53,632 bases of DNA from Asaia bogorensis (GTDB taxonomy: Bacteria > Pseudomonadota > Alphaproteobacteria > Acetobacterales > Acetobacteraceae): contig CAMDGX010000024.1 in NCBI GenBank assembly GCA_945897825.1, forward strand, positions 1-53,632, given 5' to 3'. This document shows, piece after piece, positions 42,701 to 50,277 of this stretch (its first letter is position 1; every line of letters starts with the position of its first letter). Below the pieces are notes generated by a model. The model was not told the origin of the DNA, did not search any database, and saw only the letters and a list, made by a program, of their open reading frames with translations. The translations under genes were made by a program, and so were the position numbers.

Positions 42701-43191
42701 ACGCGCGTGACGACGGTGGGAGGCGGATCGGGGCGCAGGAAATGGGTGTGGAACTCGCGGTCGGCGAGGTCCACGTCGGGCACCGGATAGACGCTGGCGC
42801 TGACCAGCAGGCGGGCGTTGCGGTCGGTGACATAGGCGGTGGTGACCTGGGGCAGGCTCGGGACCATCGCGCGCAGCGCCTCGTGCAGGTCCTTCTCGCG
42901 GGCGCGGATCTCGGCGTCGGACAGGCCGCGCAGCAGGTCGTTCACGCGGTCGGCGGCAGCCTTGTGGCCATCGAGCAGGCGGCGGGCATATTCGGCGGAG
43001 GCGTCGCTGGCATGGACCAGTTCGGTCTCGGCGGCGTTCCATGTGCTGCGCCACGACATCCACGCCCCGGCGCCGGCGACGAGCAGCGGCAGCACGATCG
43101 CACCGGCCAGCAGCCAGGCCAGCGGCGCGCCGCGCCGGGCGGCGGTGCGCTCGGCCGGTCGGGATGGAAGCGTCTCGGCAACGGGGCTCAT
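39715..43191 (-). CDS. hybrid sensor histidine kinase with periplasmic sensor, three PAS domains and C-terminal receiver
   Basis: A 1158-residue protein. TM1 is at about 22-44, a periplasmic cache-like domain to about 290 (YVTDRNARLLVSASVYPVPDVDLADREFHTHF), TM2 near 295-320. Three PAS/PAC units follow (two start SEARLRLATEGAGVG / SEARLRLATEAAGVG, evidence of internal duplication). The kinase core has the phospho-His in GGVAHDFNNLLQVVG (about 784), N-box NLAVNARDAMPQGG, DTGIGM and GRGTGLGL. The receiver has VLVVEDNEAAGEF and phospho-acceptor Asp in FSDVVLPGG (about 1076). The HDFNN type acts through phosphorelay or its own receiver. No output-domain gene is adjacent. Confidence 0.94.
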   Translation of the reverse strand: MSPVAETLPSRPAERTAARRGAPLAWLLAGAIVLPLLVAGAGAWMSWRSTWNAAETELVHASDASAEYARRLLDGHKAAADRVNDLLRGLSDAEIRAREKDLHEALRAMVPSLPQVTTAYVTDRNARLLVSASVYPVPDVDLADREFHTHFLRPDPPPTVVTRVYEGRAERNLFFAVSRPRRDTGNGLPAGTYDGQANVSIDPREISTGLRRLLQGESDSVTLIRADGHVLARFPSFNAPPPPLQPEGPIAAALVSGTRGVLEASSRIDGTVRLIAFRAIDGWPGLFIGTGRTRAAIVARWRREAVTHLAFALPAVLALSVLGLMVQGGQRRLAEANAMLERRVAERTTALRHSEARLRLATEGAGVGTWEVDLRTGTGVRSLEAMGILGGTTTHFTAQETLALVHPDDLAAVKATQASAQQDGEYTVSFRARQPAPDGGPRWVLARGRVEFDADGTAVRAAGVMLDVTAQRRAEIALADSEARLRLATEAAGVGVWETDPRTRRGRQSARAMAMMGAKGEDYTWEESIALTHPDDRPGVRAASQRASQTGLYEVVFRTAAPAEDGGPRWLMARGRVERDRNGVPVRSAGVLVDITAERRADAARRDSEARFRAFQDLSPVGFAIHRAVRDAAGEVVDFEVEYANPAAHRLVGAAPGSLVGGRLLQQVPEARDEPNMFPRFRRILAGEEPGGEVEIELRTPRFRGWFRNAAIRLEDDRLAMSLQDMTAEREARETLARSHAELEALVEARTAALLRAADEKRRAEEAARQSEKLAALGQLVGGVAHDFNNLLQVVGSGAALLRRPGLTDARRLAVLEGMERAGDTARELTGRLLAFARQQPLTPETFNLNARLLAMSALLRQTLGRGVQVETALAPDLWPVHADPGQLELAVLNLAVNARDAMPQGGRLTLRTRNAILPADGERPDTGRKGGDYVCLEVADTGIGMAPAVLTRAMEPFFTTKEPGRGTGLGLPQAFGFARQSGGDLHVDSTPGTGTTVSILLPRAAAGAVPDGTAATLGAMRAPKGKSVLVVEDNEAAGEFAASLLEELGYRARTITSATAAMAALSAGEQFDAVFSDVVLPGGMTGNELAATLRRRYPHIAVVLATGYGGQASSVAPPPGVETLGKPYQLVELAAALDRALARVEPPPLEPKRLASA

Positions 43192-43586
43192 CCGGTGGCT
43201 CTTCACTGCTGCGGTTCGGTGCGGTGCGGCGCCGGCTGGAGCGTGCTGGCGTTGCGGATCCGGGCCGGATCGCTGCCGGTGTTCGGGGTTCTTCGAAGGA
43301 CCGTGTCGCCGCCGCCATCTTTCGGCGCGCGGGGAAAGGCCTGTCAAGCAAACGTCCGCGTGCGGCGGGGTCCATCCATTCGGGAGGCAGATTCAGAATT
43401 CGGCGCGCATGGCGCGGGATGCGGCGGGAATCCGCGCCGTTCCCGACCTTGCCGGCCGTGGCCGCGGGAGGGGCGCGTGCCATGCATCCGCGTTCACATT
43501 CCTGCGAGGCGCGGCAAGTGCGCGGGGTGCTGGCACGGCGGGTTCGCGCCGCCTACGATTGCGCCGGCAGCAGGAGAGGCGCCCCC
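43192..43586. other. 395-base intergenic region between divergent kinase and amidase genes
   Basis: Both flanking genes point away from it, so it should hold two promoters. No clear -35/-10 pair was found on either strand. GAAGAG (minus) and AGGAGAGG (plus) are the start-proximal ribosome-binding sites. No conserved reading frame was recognised. Confidence 0.5.
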
Positions 43587-44909
43587 ATGACCACCTTCGC
43601 CACGCTCAGCCGCGGCTTCGCCGAGGGGCTCGGCTCGCCGCGTGACCTGCTGGAATCCTGCCTGGCCCGTATTGCCGAGCGCGAGCCCGTGGTGCGGGCC
43701 TTCGCGGCCCTCGATCCCGACGCGGCGCGGCGCGCGGCCGATGCGGCGACGGCGCGCTGGCGGGCAGGCACGCCGCTTTCGGCGATCGACGGGATGCCGG
43801 TGGCGCTGAAGGACATCCTCGAGACCGCCGACCTGCCGACCGGGTTCGGCTCGCCGGTGTTCGCGGGCATGCGCGGCGGGCGGGATTCGGCGGCGGCCTA
43901 CGCGCTGCGCCGGGCCGGGGCGGTGATCGTGGGCAAGGCGGTGACGACCGAGTTCGCCGACATGGTGGCGGGGCCGACGACCAACCCGCACGATGCGGCG
44001 CGCACGCCGGGCGGGTCCTCCAGCGGCTCGGCGGCGGCGGTGGCGGCGGGGATGGTGCCGGTGGCGCTGGGCAGCCAGGTGGGCGGGTCGATCCTGCGGC
44101 CGGCGAGCTTCTGCGGGGTGGTGGGGTTCAAGCCGAGCTTCGGGGCGCTGAACCGCGGCGGGATCAGCGACCAGTTCAGCCAGAACGTGCTCGGCACGCT
44201 GTCGGCCACGCTGGAGGATGGCTGGGCGGTATGCCATGCGATCGCATCGATCGTCGGCGGCGATCCCGGCCATCCGCCGTTCGTGGGCGGGCCGGCGCCG
44301 CTGCCGCCGCGCAAGCCGGGGACGCTGGCCGTGCTGCAGACCGCCGGCTGGGCCGTGGCGGAGCCCGGGGCGATCGATGCGTTCCAGGATTTCCTGCGGC
44401 TGCTGGCGCGCGAGGGCGTGCATCTGATCGACCGCAGCACCTCGCCGCGCGTGGCGCTGCTGGAGGAGGCGATCGCCGAGGCCGGCGCGGTTTCGATGGG
44501 GATCAACAACTGGGAGAAGGCCTGGCCGCTGGGCGAGTTGGAGACGCGGCACGGCGAGGGGATCAGCGCGCATCTGCGCGAGGGCATCGCGGCGGGGCGG
44601 CGGATGACGATGGAGGAATACCGCGTGCTGCTGCACCGGCGCGACATGATGCGCGCGCGGCTGGCGCTGCTGGCTGACGAGGCGGATGCCTGCATCACGC
44701 TCTCGGCGCCGGGGGCCGCGCCGGTGGGGATCGCGCATACCGGGAACTCGATCTTCAACGTGCCGGCCTCGGCGCTGCGCTGCCCGGCGATCTCGCTGCC
44801 GCTGCTGTCGCTGGGCGGGATGCCGCTGGGGGTGCAGTTGCTGGGGCAGCCGCAGGGGGAGCGGGCGCTGTCGGGGGTGGCTGGGTATGTGGCGGCGCTC
44901 AGGAAGTGA
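43587..44909 (+). CDS. amidase signature-family protein (second amidase)
   Basis: A 440-residue amidase: Lys75 (PVALKDILETADLPTGFGSPVF), GGSSSGSAAAVAAG (142-155) and nucleophile Ser168 (LGSQVGGSILRPASFCGVVGFKPSFG). It belongs to a different subgroup from the 38150-39646 amidase and is shorter. It likely hydrolyses a small amide. AGGAGAGG lies 7 bases before the ATG. Its stop codon lies inside the left end of repeat copy 5. Confidence 0.93.
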   Translation: MTTFATLSRGFAEGLGSPRDLLESCLARIAEREPVVRAFAALDPDAARRAADAATARWRAGTPLSAIDGMPVALKDILETADLPTGFGSPVFAGMRGGRDSAAAYALRRAGAVIVGKAVTTEFADMVAGPTTNPHDAARTPGGSSSGSAAAVAAGMVPVALGSQVGGSILRPASFCGVVGFKPSFGALNRGGISDQFSQNVLGTLSATLEDGWAVCHAIASIVGGDPGHPPFVGGPAPLPPRKPGTLAVLQTAGWAVAEPGAIDAFQDFLRLLAREGVHLIDRSTSPRVALLEEAIAEAGAVSMGINNWEKAWPLGELETRHGEGISAHLREGIAAGRRMTMEEYRVLLHRRDMMRARLALLADEADACITLSAPGAAPVGIAHTGNSIFNVPASALRCPAISLPLLSLGGMPLGVQLLGQPQGERALSGVAGYVAALRK

Positions 44910-45045
44910 AGCGGTTCTTTTTTGAAAAAAAGAACCAAAAAACTTTTGTCCATTGCATGGGAGCTGAACGGTTGAGCGCGGTGCAAAGGGTGAAAAGTCT
45001 TTTTGCTTCTTTTTCTTCAGAAAAAGAAGACTCTTGCTTGCTTCC
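44901..45045. repeat. quasi-palindromic intergenic element, copy 5 of 5
   Basis: AGGAAGTGAAGC (covering the amidase stop), left hairpin 44914-44935, core, right hairpin 45006-45029, CTTGCTTGCTTCC. The core begins GTCCATTGCA and ends TGCAAAGGGTG, partly paired and similar to copy 2. It separates the amidase from the EstB-like gene. Confidence 0.92.
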
Positions 45046-45102
45046 GCTTACCGGTGCGTCGGCCCCGGGCTATCGTAGTGTTCGTTTCAGGAGGGCGTGG
45101 GC

Positions 45103-46254
45103 ATGACCGGCGAGGCGATGGTTTCAGGCTGGGTGGCCCCTGGCTTCGATGGTGTGCACGACGCGTTCGTGGCCAATTTCCGGCGCGACGAGGCGGACTG
45201 CGAGCTGGGCGCGTCGCTTGCGGTTTATCTTGATGGGCGCTGCGTGGTTGACCTGTGGGGCGGGTTCACCGATCCGGCGCGGACCAAGCCGTGGGCGCGG
45301 GACACGCTGGTCAATGTGTGGTCGGCCAGCAAGGGGATCGTGGCGATAGCCGTGGCGATGCTGGTGGACCAGGGGCGGGCCGCGTACGACGATCCGGTGG
45401 CGAAGCACTGGCCGGAATTCGCGGCGGCGGGGAAGGGGGCGATCACGCTGGGGCAGATCCTGTCGCACCAGTCCGGGTTGAACGGGTGGGAGGTGCAGAC
45501 CGGGTTCGACGATTTGTATGACTGGCCGACGGCCACGGCGCGGCTGGCGGCGCAGGCGCCGTTCTGGCCGCCTGGGACAGCGGCGTCGTATCACGCTCTG
45601 ACGCATGGGTTCCTGGCGGGCGAGGTGGTCCGGCGCATCACCGGGCAGGACGTGGGCGGGTTCGTGCGCGACGCGATCGCGGGGCCGCTGGGGGCGGATT
45701 TTCATATCGGCCTCGCGGCGGCGCTGGACTGGCGGGTGGCGGAGCTGGTGCCGCCGCCGCCAGCCAATGCGATTCCAGGCGGGCCGGGGCTGGCGGAGAT
45801 TCCGCGTCGCGCCGTCACCAACCCGACGCCGGACGCGGCGCTGGCCAATACGCGGGCCTGGCGCGGGGCGCAGATTCCGGCGGCGAACGGGCATGGGTCG
45901 GCGCAGGGGCTGGCGCGGATCTATGGCGCGCTGGCCAATGGCGGGGTGCTGGACGGGGTGCGGCTGCTGTCGCCCGAGGGGATCGGGCGCCTGGCGGCGC
46001 CGCGCCATCCGGGGCCGGACCTGATGCTGGGGCCGCGCGTGTGGGGGGCGGGGGTGTCGATGGGCGTGGTGCCGGCGTTCGGCCCGCATGCCGATACGTT
46101 CGGGCACACCGGCTGGGGCGGGGCGTTCGGCTGCGCCAACCCGCGCCGGCGGGTGGCGATCGGCTATGTCATGAACCGGATGGGCGGGCAGGTGGCGGCC
46201 AATCCGCGCGCCACCAGCCTTGCGGCCGCGGTGTTCGCCGCGCTGGGGGATTGA
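45103..46254 (+). CDS. class C beta-lactamase-fold serine hydrolase (EstB/family VIII esterase-like)
   Basis: A 383-residue protein with the SxxK motif at Ser74-Lys77 (VWSASKG), Tyr163 in the YxN-equivalent ASYHALTHGF, and a HTGWGG block near the C-terminus replacing KTG. The N-terminus (GFDGVHDAFVANF...ELGASLAVYLDGRCVVDLWGGFTD) is typical of EstB-like esterases. There is no signal peptide, so it is probably an intracellular carboxylesterase. AGGAGG 8 bases before the ATG fixes the start. Confidence 0.92.
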   Translation: MTGEAMVSGWVAPGFDGVHDAFVANFRRDEADCELGASLAVYLDGRCVVDLWGGFTDPARTKPWARDTLVNVWSASKGIVAIAVAMLVDQGRAAYDDPVAKHWPEFAAAGKGAITLGQILSHQSGLNGWEVQTGFDDLYDWPTATARLAAQAPFWPPGTAASYHALTHGFLAGEVVRRITGQDVGGFVRDAIAGPLGADFHIGLAAALDWRVAELVPPPPANAIPGGPGLAEIPRRAVTNPTPDAALANTRAWRGAQIPAANGHGSAQGLARIYGALANGGVLDGVRLLSPEGIGRLAAPRHPGPDLMLGPRVWGAGVSMGVVPAFGPHADTFGHTGWGGAFGCANPRRRVAIGYVMNRMGGQVAANPRATSLAAAVFAALGD

Positions 46255-46288
46255 GGCCGGGGCGGATACCCCGGCGCCTCAGGACCCG

Positions 46289-46555
46289 TCAGTTGGGCCG
46301 CCCGGTTCGCCACGCGGTTTCGGCGGCGCGGGAGAGCGCGGCGGCGATCGACTTGGATTTGTCGTGCAGGTAGTGGTAGCGCGCCTTGCACTCGGGGAAC
46401 TGCTTGAGGTGCTGGCGGGTGATCGCGAGGTATTCGAGCGATTCCTCCAGCGACAGGCCGCACAGCACTTCGTTGCCGCGGCGGTCCACGGCGATCGAGT
46501 GGACCTCGGAGAAATAGAGCCGGTCGGGGCCGGCGAGGGGCAGGCGGTTCACCAT
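46289..46555 (-). CDS. conserved-looking hypothetical protein, 88 aa
   Basis: An 88-residue soluble protein: MVNRLPLAGPDRLYFSEVHSI, then helices LEESLEYLAITRQHLKQFPECKARYHYLHDKSKSIAAALSRA. No domain recognised. Composition is balanced and not a reflection of another gene. GGAG lies 9-10 bases before the ATG. It converges with the EstB-like gene. Confidence 0.7.
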   Translation of the reverse strand: MVNRLPLAGPDRLYFSEVHSIAVDRRGNEVLCGLSLEESLEYLAITRQHLKQFPECKARYHYLHDKSKSIAAALSRAAETAWRTGRPN

Positions 46556-46976
46556 GGATCAACACTCCGTGAGACTGGATCGCAATTGCGCTATCGCGCG
46601 GCTGGATGCAAGCGTGGATTTTCGATGTTTGCAGTCCGCAGCGATAGAGTTGCGCATGGAACGCATACAGAATTCGTTTCCGCAGGCTGGTCGCGGGCCT
46701 CTGCGAAGCTCGATGCCTCCTCGTACCGGACGAAAGCTCCGCGCGACCGGGCAAAATGCACACGATGAAAAGTAATTAGAACGAATTCGCAATTAAAGAC
46801 TTGCTTTTGTTGCATATCGGGCTTGCGAGGGCCGCCCGCCCCTGGTCGGGCCTGGGGCTGAACGGGCAGCCGGAGCGGTGCGGACGTTGCAGGCGCGGCA
46901 AGTCCACCCATGTGAGCGAAGTTGCCTCGCGGCCGGCCTTGGCCCGGGGACTGCCTGGGGGATCGTCCAGGGGAAG
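46556..46976. other. 421-base intergenic region, partly AT-rich
   Basis: Divergent promoters for the small unknown gene and folE are expected here. The 46740-46830 part is much less GC-rich than the surroundings (GAAAAGTAATTAG, CAATTAAAGAC, TTGCTTTTGTTGCATATC). Short frames on both strands were not convincing. No RNA gene or terminator was recognised. Confidence 0.5.
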
Positions 46977-47720
46977 ATGAGGGAAGCCACCAAGATGCCG
47001 CCACCGCCCGCCGACGCCGACGATGCTCCCGCTCCCGCCTCGATCCAGCCCGTCTCCGCGCGCATCCGCAACCGCATCCGCGAGGCCCGCAAGCGCTTCC
47101 ATGCCAATGACAACATCAGCGACTTCCTGCTGCCCGGCGACCTCGAGGCGCTGCTGGACGAGGTGGCCGGCAAGATGCAGGGCGTGCTGGAAAGCCTGGT
47201 GATCGACACCGAGAGCGACCACAACACGCAGGATACCGCGCGCCGCGTGGCCAAAATGTACCTGAACGAGGTGTTCCGCGGCCGCTATGCCGCCCCGCCG
47301 CCGGTGACCGAGTTCCCCAACGCCGAGAACCTCAACGAGCTGATGATCGTGGGGCCGATCACGGTGCGCAGCGCCTGCAGCCACCATTTCTGCCCGATCA
47401 TGGGGCGGCTGTGGATCGGGCTGATGCCCAATGAACATTCCAACCTGATCGGGCTTTCCAAATATGCCCGGCTGGCCGACTGGGTGATGAGCCGGCCGCA
47501 GATCCAGGAGGAGGCGATCGCCCAGATCGCGGACCTGCTGATGTCCAAGGTGACGCCCGACGGGCTGGCCGTGGTGATGGAGGCCGACCATTTCTGCATG
47601 CACTGGCGCGGCGTGAAGGACAGCCAGACCAAGATGATCAACAGCGTCATGCGCGGCTCGTTCCTCAAGGACCCGGCGCTGCGCCGGGAGTTCCTCTCGC
47701 TGATCAACCTCAAGGGCTGA
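46977..47720 (+). CDS. folE: GTP cyclohydrolase I
   Basis: A 247-residue enzyme, longer than usual because of about 45 N-terminal residues rich in Pro and Ala. Zinc ligands are Cys134 and His137 (SACSHHFCPI) and Cys207 (DHFCMHWRG); ESDHNTQDTARRVAKMYLNEVF and NLIGLSKYARLADWVMSRPQIQE are family blocks. It makes 7,8-dihydroneopterin triphosphate for folate/pterins. Starts at 46977 or 46995 are possible. The BLUF gene follows by 8 bases. Confidence 0.94.
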   Translation: MREATKMPPPPADADDAPAPASIQPVSARIRNRIREARKRFHANDNISDFLLPGDLEALLDEVAGKMQGVLESLVIDTESDHNTQDTARRVAKMYLNEVFRGRYAAPPPVTEFPNAENLNELMIVGPITVRSACSHHFCPIMGRLWIGLMPNEHSNLIGLSKYARLADWVMSRPQIQEEAIAQIADLLMSKVTPDGLAVVMEADHFCMHWRGVKDSQTKMINSVMRGSFLKDPALRREFLSLINLKG

Positions 47721-47728
47721 CCCTGAAG

Positions 47729-48157
47729 ATGCTTGTCCGCTGCCTCTATGCGAGCCGCGCCCGCCAGCCCCTGGTGCCCGCGACCACCGATGCCATCCTG
47801 GAGCAGTCGCGCCGCAACAACCCGGCGCGCGGCATCACCGGGTTGCTGTGCTACGTCGACGACGTGTTCGTGCAGGTGCTGGAGGGCGGGCGCGACCCGG
47901 TGTGCGACCTGTTCGCCACCATCGTGCGCGACGACCGCCATCACTCCGTGCGCCTTCTCGCCTACGAGGAGATCGGCGAGCGGCGGTTCGGGCACTGGAA
48001 CATGGGCCAGGTGAACATCGCCCGCGTGAACACGGCGCTGCTGCTGAAATACTCGGAGAAGCCGGTGCTGGATCCCTTCGCCGCCTCGGGGGCGGCCACG
48101 CTGGCGCTGCTGCACGAGCTCGTGGACACTGCCCAGATCGCCACCCGCGGCGCCTGA
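47729..48157 (+). CDS. BLUF-domain blue-light photoreceptor (short, single domain)
   Basis: A 142-residue BLUF protein. Flavin-contact residues are Tyr7, Asn31, Gln49, Trp90 and Met92, with spacing identical to AppA Tyr21, Asn45, Gln63, Trp104 and Met106. Family text includes CLYASRA, NPARGITGLLCY, FVQVLEGGRD and FGHWNMG. A 40-residue helical C-terminus takes the place of an output domain, so signalling should be by protein-protein contact. It lies between folE and a GST gene on the same strand. Confidence 0.94.
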   Translation: MLVRCLYASRARQPLVPATTDAILEQSRRNNPARGITGLLCYVDDVFVQVLEGGRDPVCDLFATIVRDDRHHSVRLLAYEEIGERRFGHWNMGQVNIARVNTALLLKYSEKPVLDPFAASGAATLALLHELVDTAQIATRGA

Positions 48158-48175
48158 CCCCAGGGAGGATCCCCG

Positions 48176-48934
48176 ATGTACGACGTCCACTACTGGCCCA
48201 CCCCGAACGGCAAGAAGGTGACGATCCTGCTGGAGGAGCTGGGCGTTCCCTACCGTGTCGTGCCGGTGAACATCGGGCGCGGCGACCAGTTCACGGCCGA
48301 GTTCCTGCGCATGAATCCCAATCACCGCATGCCGGTGCTGGTCGATACCGCGCCGGCCGATCGCAGCGGTGGGGGCGGTGCGCCGATCGCCATCTTCGAA
48401 TCCGGCGCCATCATGCAGTACCTGGCCGAGAAGCACGGGCGGTTCCTGCCGGCCGACACGCGCGGGCGCACCGAGGTGATGCAGTGGGTGTTCTGGCAGA
48501 TGGCGAACCAGGGGCCGAAGCTGGGCGAGTGCGGTCATTTCCGGCGGCTGGGGGACAGCAAGGGCGACCAGTCCTACGCAGTGCGCCGCTTCACCGACGA
48601 GGCCAACCGGCTGTACGGCGTGCTGAACAACGCGCTGCACAGCCGCCGCTACCTGGCGGGCGACACCTATACCATCGCCGACATGATCTGCTTTCCCTGG
48701 ACGGTGAACTGGAAGGGGCAGGGGCAGGACATCGCCGAGTTCCCCTATTTCGCGCGCTGGCATAACGAGCTGGCCGCGCGCCCGGCGGTGCAGCGGGGCC
48801 TGGCGGTCGGAGCGGACCTGCCGGACGATCCGAATTCGCTCTCCCAGGAGGAGAAGGACCGGCGGGCGGCCATGCTCTACAACCAGCGCGCCCGCCCGGC
48901 GCCCGAAGGCGGGATGCTGACCATCCCCGGCTAA
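48176..48934 (+). CDS. glutathione S-transferase (Nu-class, YghU/YfcG-like)
   Basis: A 252-residue GST. The N-terminal thioredoxin fold has WPTPNGKKVTILLEELGVPY with the Thr-Pro-Asn of Nu-class enzymes; MNPNHRMPVLVD and IFESGAIMQYLAEK form the glutathione site. The C-terminal helical domain contains YLAGDTYTIADMICFPW. Such enzymes show disulfide-bond reductase activity on GSSG-type substrates. GGGAGG precedes the ATG; a strong terminator follows. Confidence 0.93.
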   Translation: MYDVHYWPTPNGKKVTILLEELGVPYRVVPVNIGRGDQFTAEFLRMNPNHRMPVLVDTAPADRSGGGGAPIAIFESGAIMQYLAEKHGRFLPADTRGRTEVMQWVFWQMANQGPKLGECGHFRRLGDSKGDQSYAVRRFTDEANRLYGVLNNALHSRRYLAGDTYTIADMICFPWTVNWKGQGQDIAEFPYFARWHNELAARPAVQRGLAVGADLPDDPNSLSQEEKDRRAAMLYNQRARPAPEGGMLTIPG

Positions 48935-48994
48935 GCGATTAACGCCGGGTCCTTGGCGGCCCGGCTCAGCCCACTGCAACCTTGTGCCTGCCCG

Positions 48995-49022
48995 CGCCGC
49001 CCGGCTTTCCCGCCGGGCGGCG
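48995..49022 (+). terminator. intrinsic terminator after the folE-BLUF-GST unit
   Basis: CGCCGCCCGGC (48995-49005) pairs perfectly with GCCGGGCGGCG (49012-49022); loop TTTCCC; then TTGTTGTGTGCAGTTTTG. Eleven GC-rich pairs and a T-rich tail. Confidence 0.85.
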
Positions 49023-49254
49023 TTGTTGTGTGCAGTTTTGTAAATTCCTTACCGGATTGGCGCCCAATCCCTACCGGAGTGTTGCTTTCTGCCCGCTCCA
49101 TGGCATAAAGTCCGGTTAATTAGACGTTTCTTTCAGAGCTCTTTCCGTCCTGCCGGACGGGGCGGATTTCTGGAAGGGACTGGAAGGCGGCAAAACTTTC
49201 GGCTGCACCCCGTTTCGTCAACGCCGTGAACAAGCTGTTTCCCGGAGTGGTGTC
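49023..49254. other. 232-base intergenic region with inverted and direct repeats
   Basis: Between the terminator and the next gene. It contains TACCGGA twice (about 49049 and 49072) flanking GATTGG-CGC-CCAATC, a six-pair palindrome, then ATAAAGTCCGG and TTAATTAGACG. This is probably a promoter with an operator for the tandem membrane-protein genes. Confidence 0.45.
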
Positions 49255-49689
49255 TTGATCGTCCATCGCGCCATCTGGCTCACATTCTTCGCCATCGGGG
49301 CCGCTGCCCTGATTGCCGTACTGGGCGCGTTCGACGCCTGGGCCACCGCCTATGCCTTTCCGGGCACCGAGGCCTATTGCCGCGGCACGCTGGTCGGCAA
49401 TGTCCCGGTGTCGCGTGCGCCGTTATGTGCGGCCCTGTGGTTCAACGAGGCCAAGACGTGGGTGTTCTACGCCCGCGACATCGTGGCGCAGGGCGGCCAG
49501 GGCGCCTACCTGCGCGAGTTGCTGCGCACGGCTGATATTGGGCTCTGCGTTGTCGGCGGGACGGCGATCGGCGTGGCGCTGAACTGGCTGTGGGCCACGG
49601 CGATGACCCAGGTGACGCAGGCGAGCATCGCCGGGTCCTATTCGCTGCTGCACGGGCTGGCGCACATGCTGGGGCGTCGTACCGCCTGA
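49255..49689 (+). CDS. two-helix membrane protein of unknown function, tandem paralog A
   Basis: A 144-residue protein with TTG start (GGAG 7 bases upstream). TM1 is at about 6-32 (IWLTFFAIGAAALIAVLGAF), then an extracytoplasmic loop with Cys42 and Cys58, TM2 at about 95-118, and a C-terminal helix ATAMTQVTQASIAGSYSLLHGLAHML. It is clearly related to the next gene in length, topology, cysteine placement and the WLWA.AMT...S..G.Y.L pattern. No known domain. Confidence 0.8.
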   Translation: MIVHRAIWLTFFAIGAAALIAVLGAFDAWATAYAFPGTEAYCRGTLVGNVPVSRAPLCAALWFNEAKTWVFYARDIVAQGGQGAYLRELLRTADIGLCVVGGTAIGVALNWLWATAMTQVTQASIAGSYSLLHGLAHMLGRRTA

Positions 49690-49830
49690 GCGCTTAAATG
49701 GGCGGGCCGCCGCGCCACCAGGCGTCCTTCTTCATCGTTCCTTCATGTGCATCGGGCCTACTGAGGTTCGGCGCTGTCCCGCTCGTTCGGGCCGCCAGGA
49801 TCAGTCCCACCGCCAAAAAATGGCCCGCAC

Positions 49831-50262
49831 ATGTATCGCTCCATCTGGCTGTACTATTTCGTCAGCGGCGCACTCGGCCTGGGGGCCGGGCTGCCTGCCA
49901 TCGATGTGTGGGTTGCGGGCGTGTTGCCGTCCGCCACAACGCAGGCCTGCCTGATGGCCGACCCGCTCGCCGGGATCAGCCGCGCGGACATTGCCCTGTG
50001 CCTCGCCAGTTGGCTTCTCCAGGGCCGCGACCTCGCTTTCCATGGCATCGACATCCTGACCGGCGCCCATGTCGGCATGCGCATGGCCGGCTGGCTGCGC
50101 GTGGTCGATACCGCCGTGATCTTCGCTGGCTGCCTCGCCGTCGCGCTCGCGCTGCTGTGGCTGTGGGCGAGCGCCATGACGCGGTTCGCCGCCCTGTCCC
50201 TCTCCGGCACCTACACCCTGATGCGCGCCATCGCGATGCTGCTGGCACCCCGCCGGGCGTGA
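49831..50262 (+). CDS. two-helix membrane protein of unknown function, tandem paralog B
   Basis: A 143-residue protein: MYRSIWLYYFVSGALGLGAGLPAIDVWVAG, loop cysteines at 40 and 57, TM2 near VVDTAVIFAGCLAVALALLWLWA, then SAMTRFAALSLSGTYTLMRAIAMLLAPRRA. It matches paralog A along its whole length with moderate identity. No clear Shine-Dalgarno. The pair of loop cysteines may form a periplasmic disulfide. Confidence 0.8.
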   Translation: MYRSIWLYYFVSGALGLGAGLPAIDVWVAGVLPSATTQACLMADPLAGISRADIALCLASWLLQGRDLAFHGIDILTGAHVGMRMAGWLRVVDTAVIFAGCLAVALALLWLWASAMTRFAALSLSGTYTLMRAIAMLLAPRRA

Positions 50263-50277
50263 GCGCTGCGGATCGGC

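Noticed and set aside
16535-43191. Pairing the orphan response regulator with the hybrid kinase at 39.7-43.2 kb
   Set aside because: They are 22 kb apart, and the kinase is an HDFNN-type hybrid with its own receiver; no sequence evidence links them.
43520-43560. Sigma-54-like promoter (TGGCAC ... TTCGC) before the second amidase
   Set aside because: Distance between GG and GC elements is two bases too long for the required -24/-12 spacing.
39589-43590. A 1333-codon plus-strand frame opposite the histidine kinase
   Set aside because: Antisense shadow; the minus strand encodes an intact multi-domain kinase with all motifs.
46554-46792. Short overlapping frames on both strands in the folE upstream spacer
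   Set aside because: No ribosome-binding site, no recognisable fold, and neither frame shows the codon bias of real genes here.
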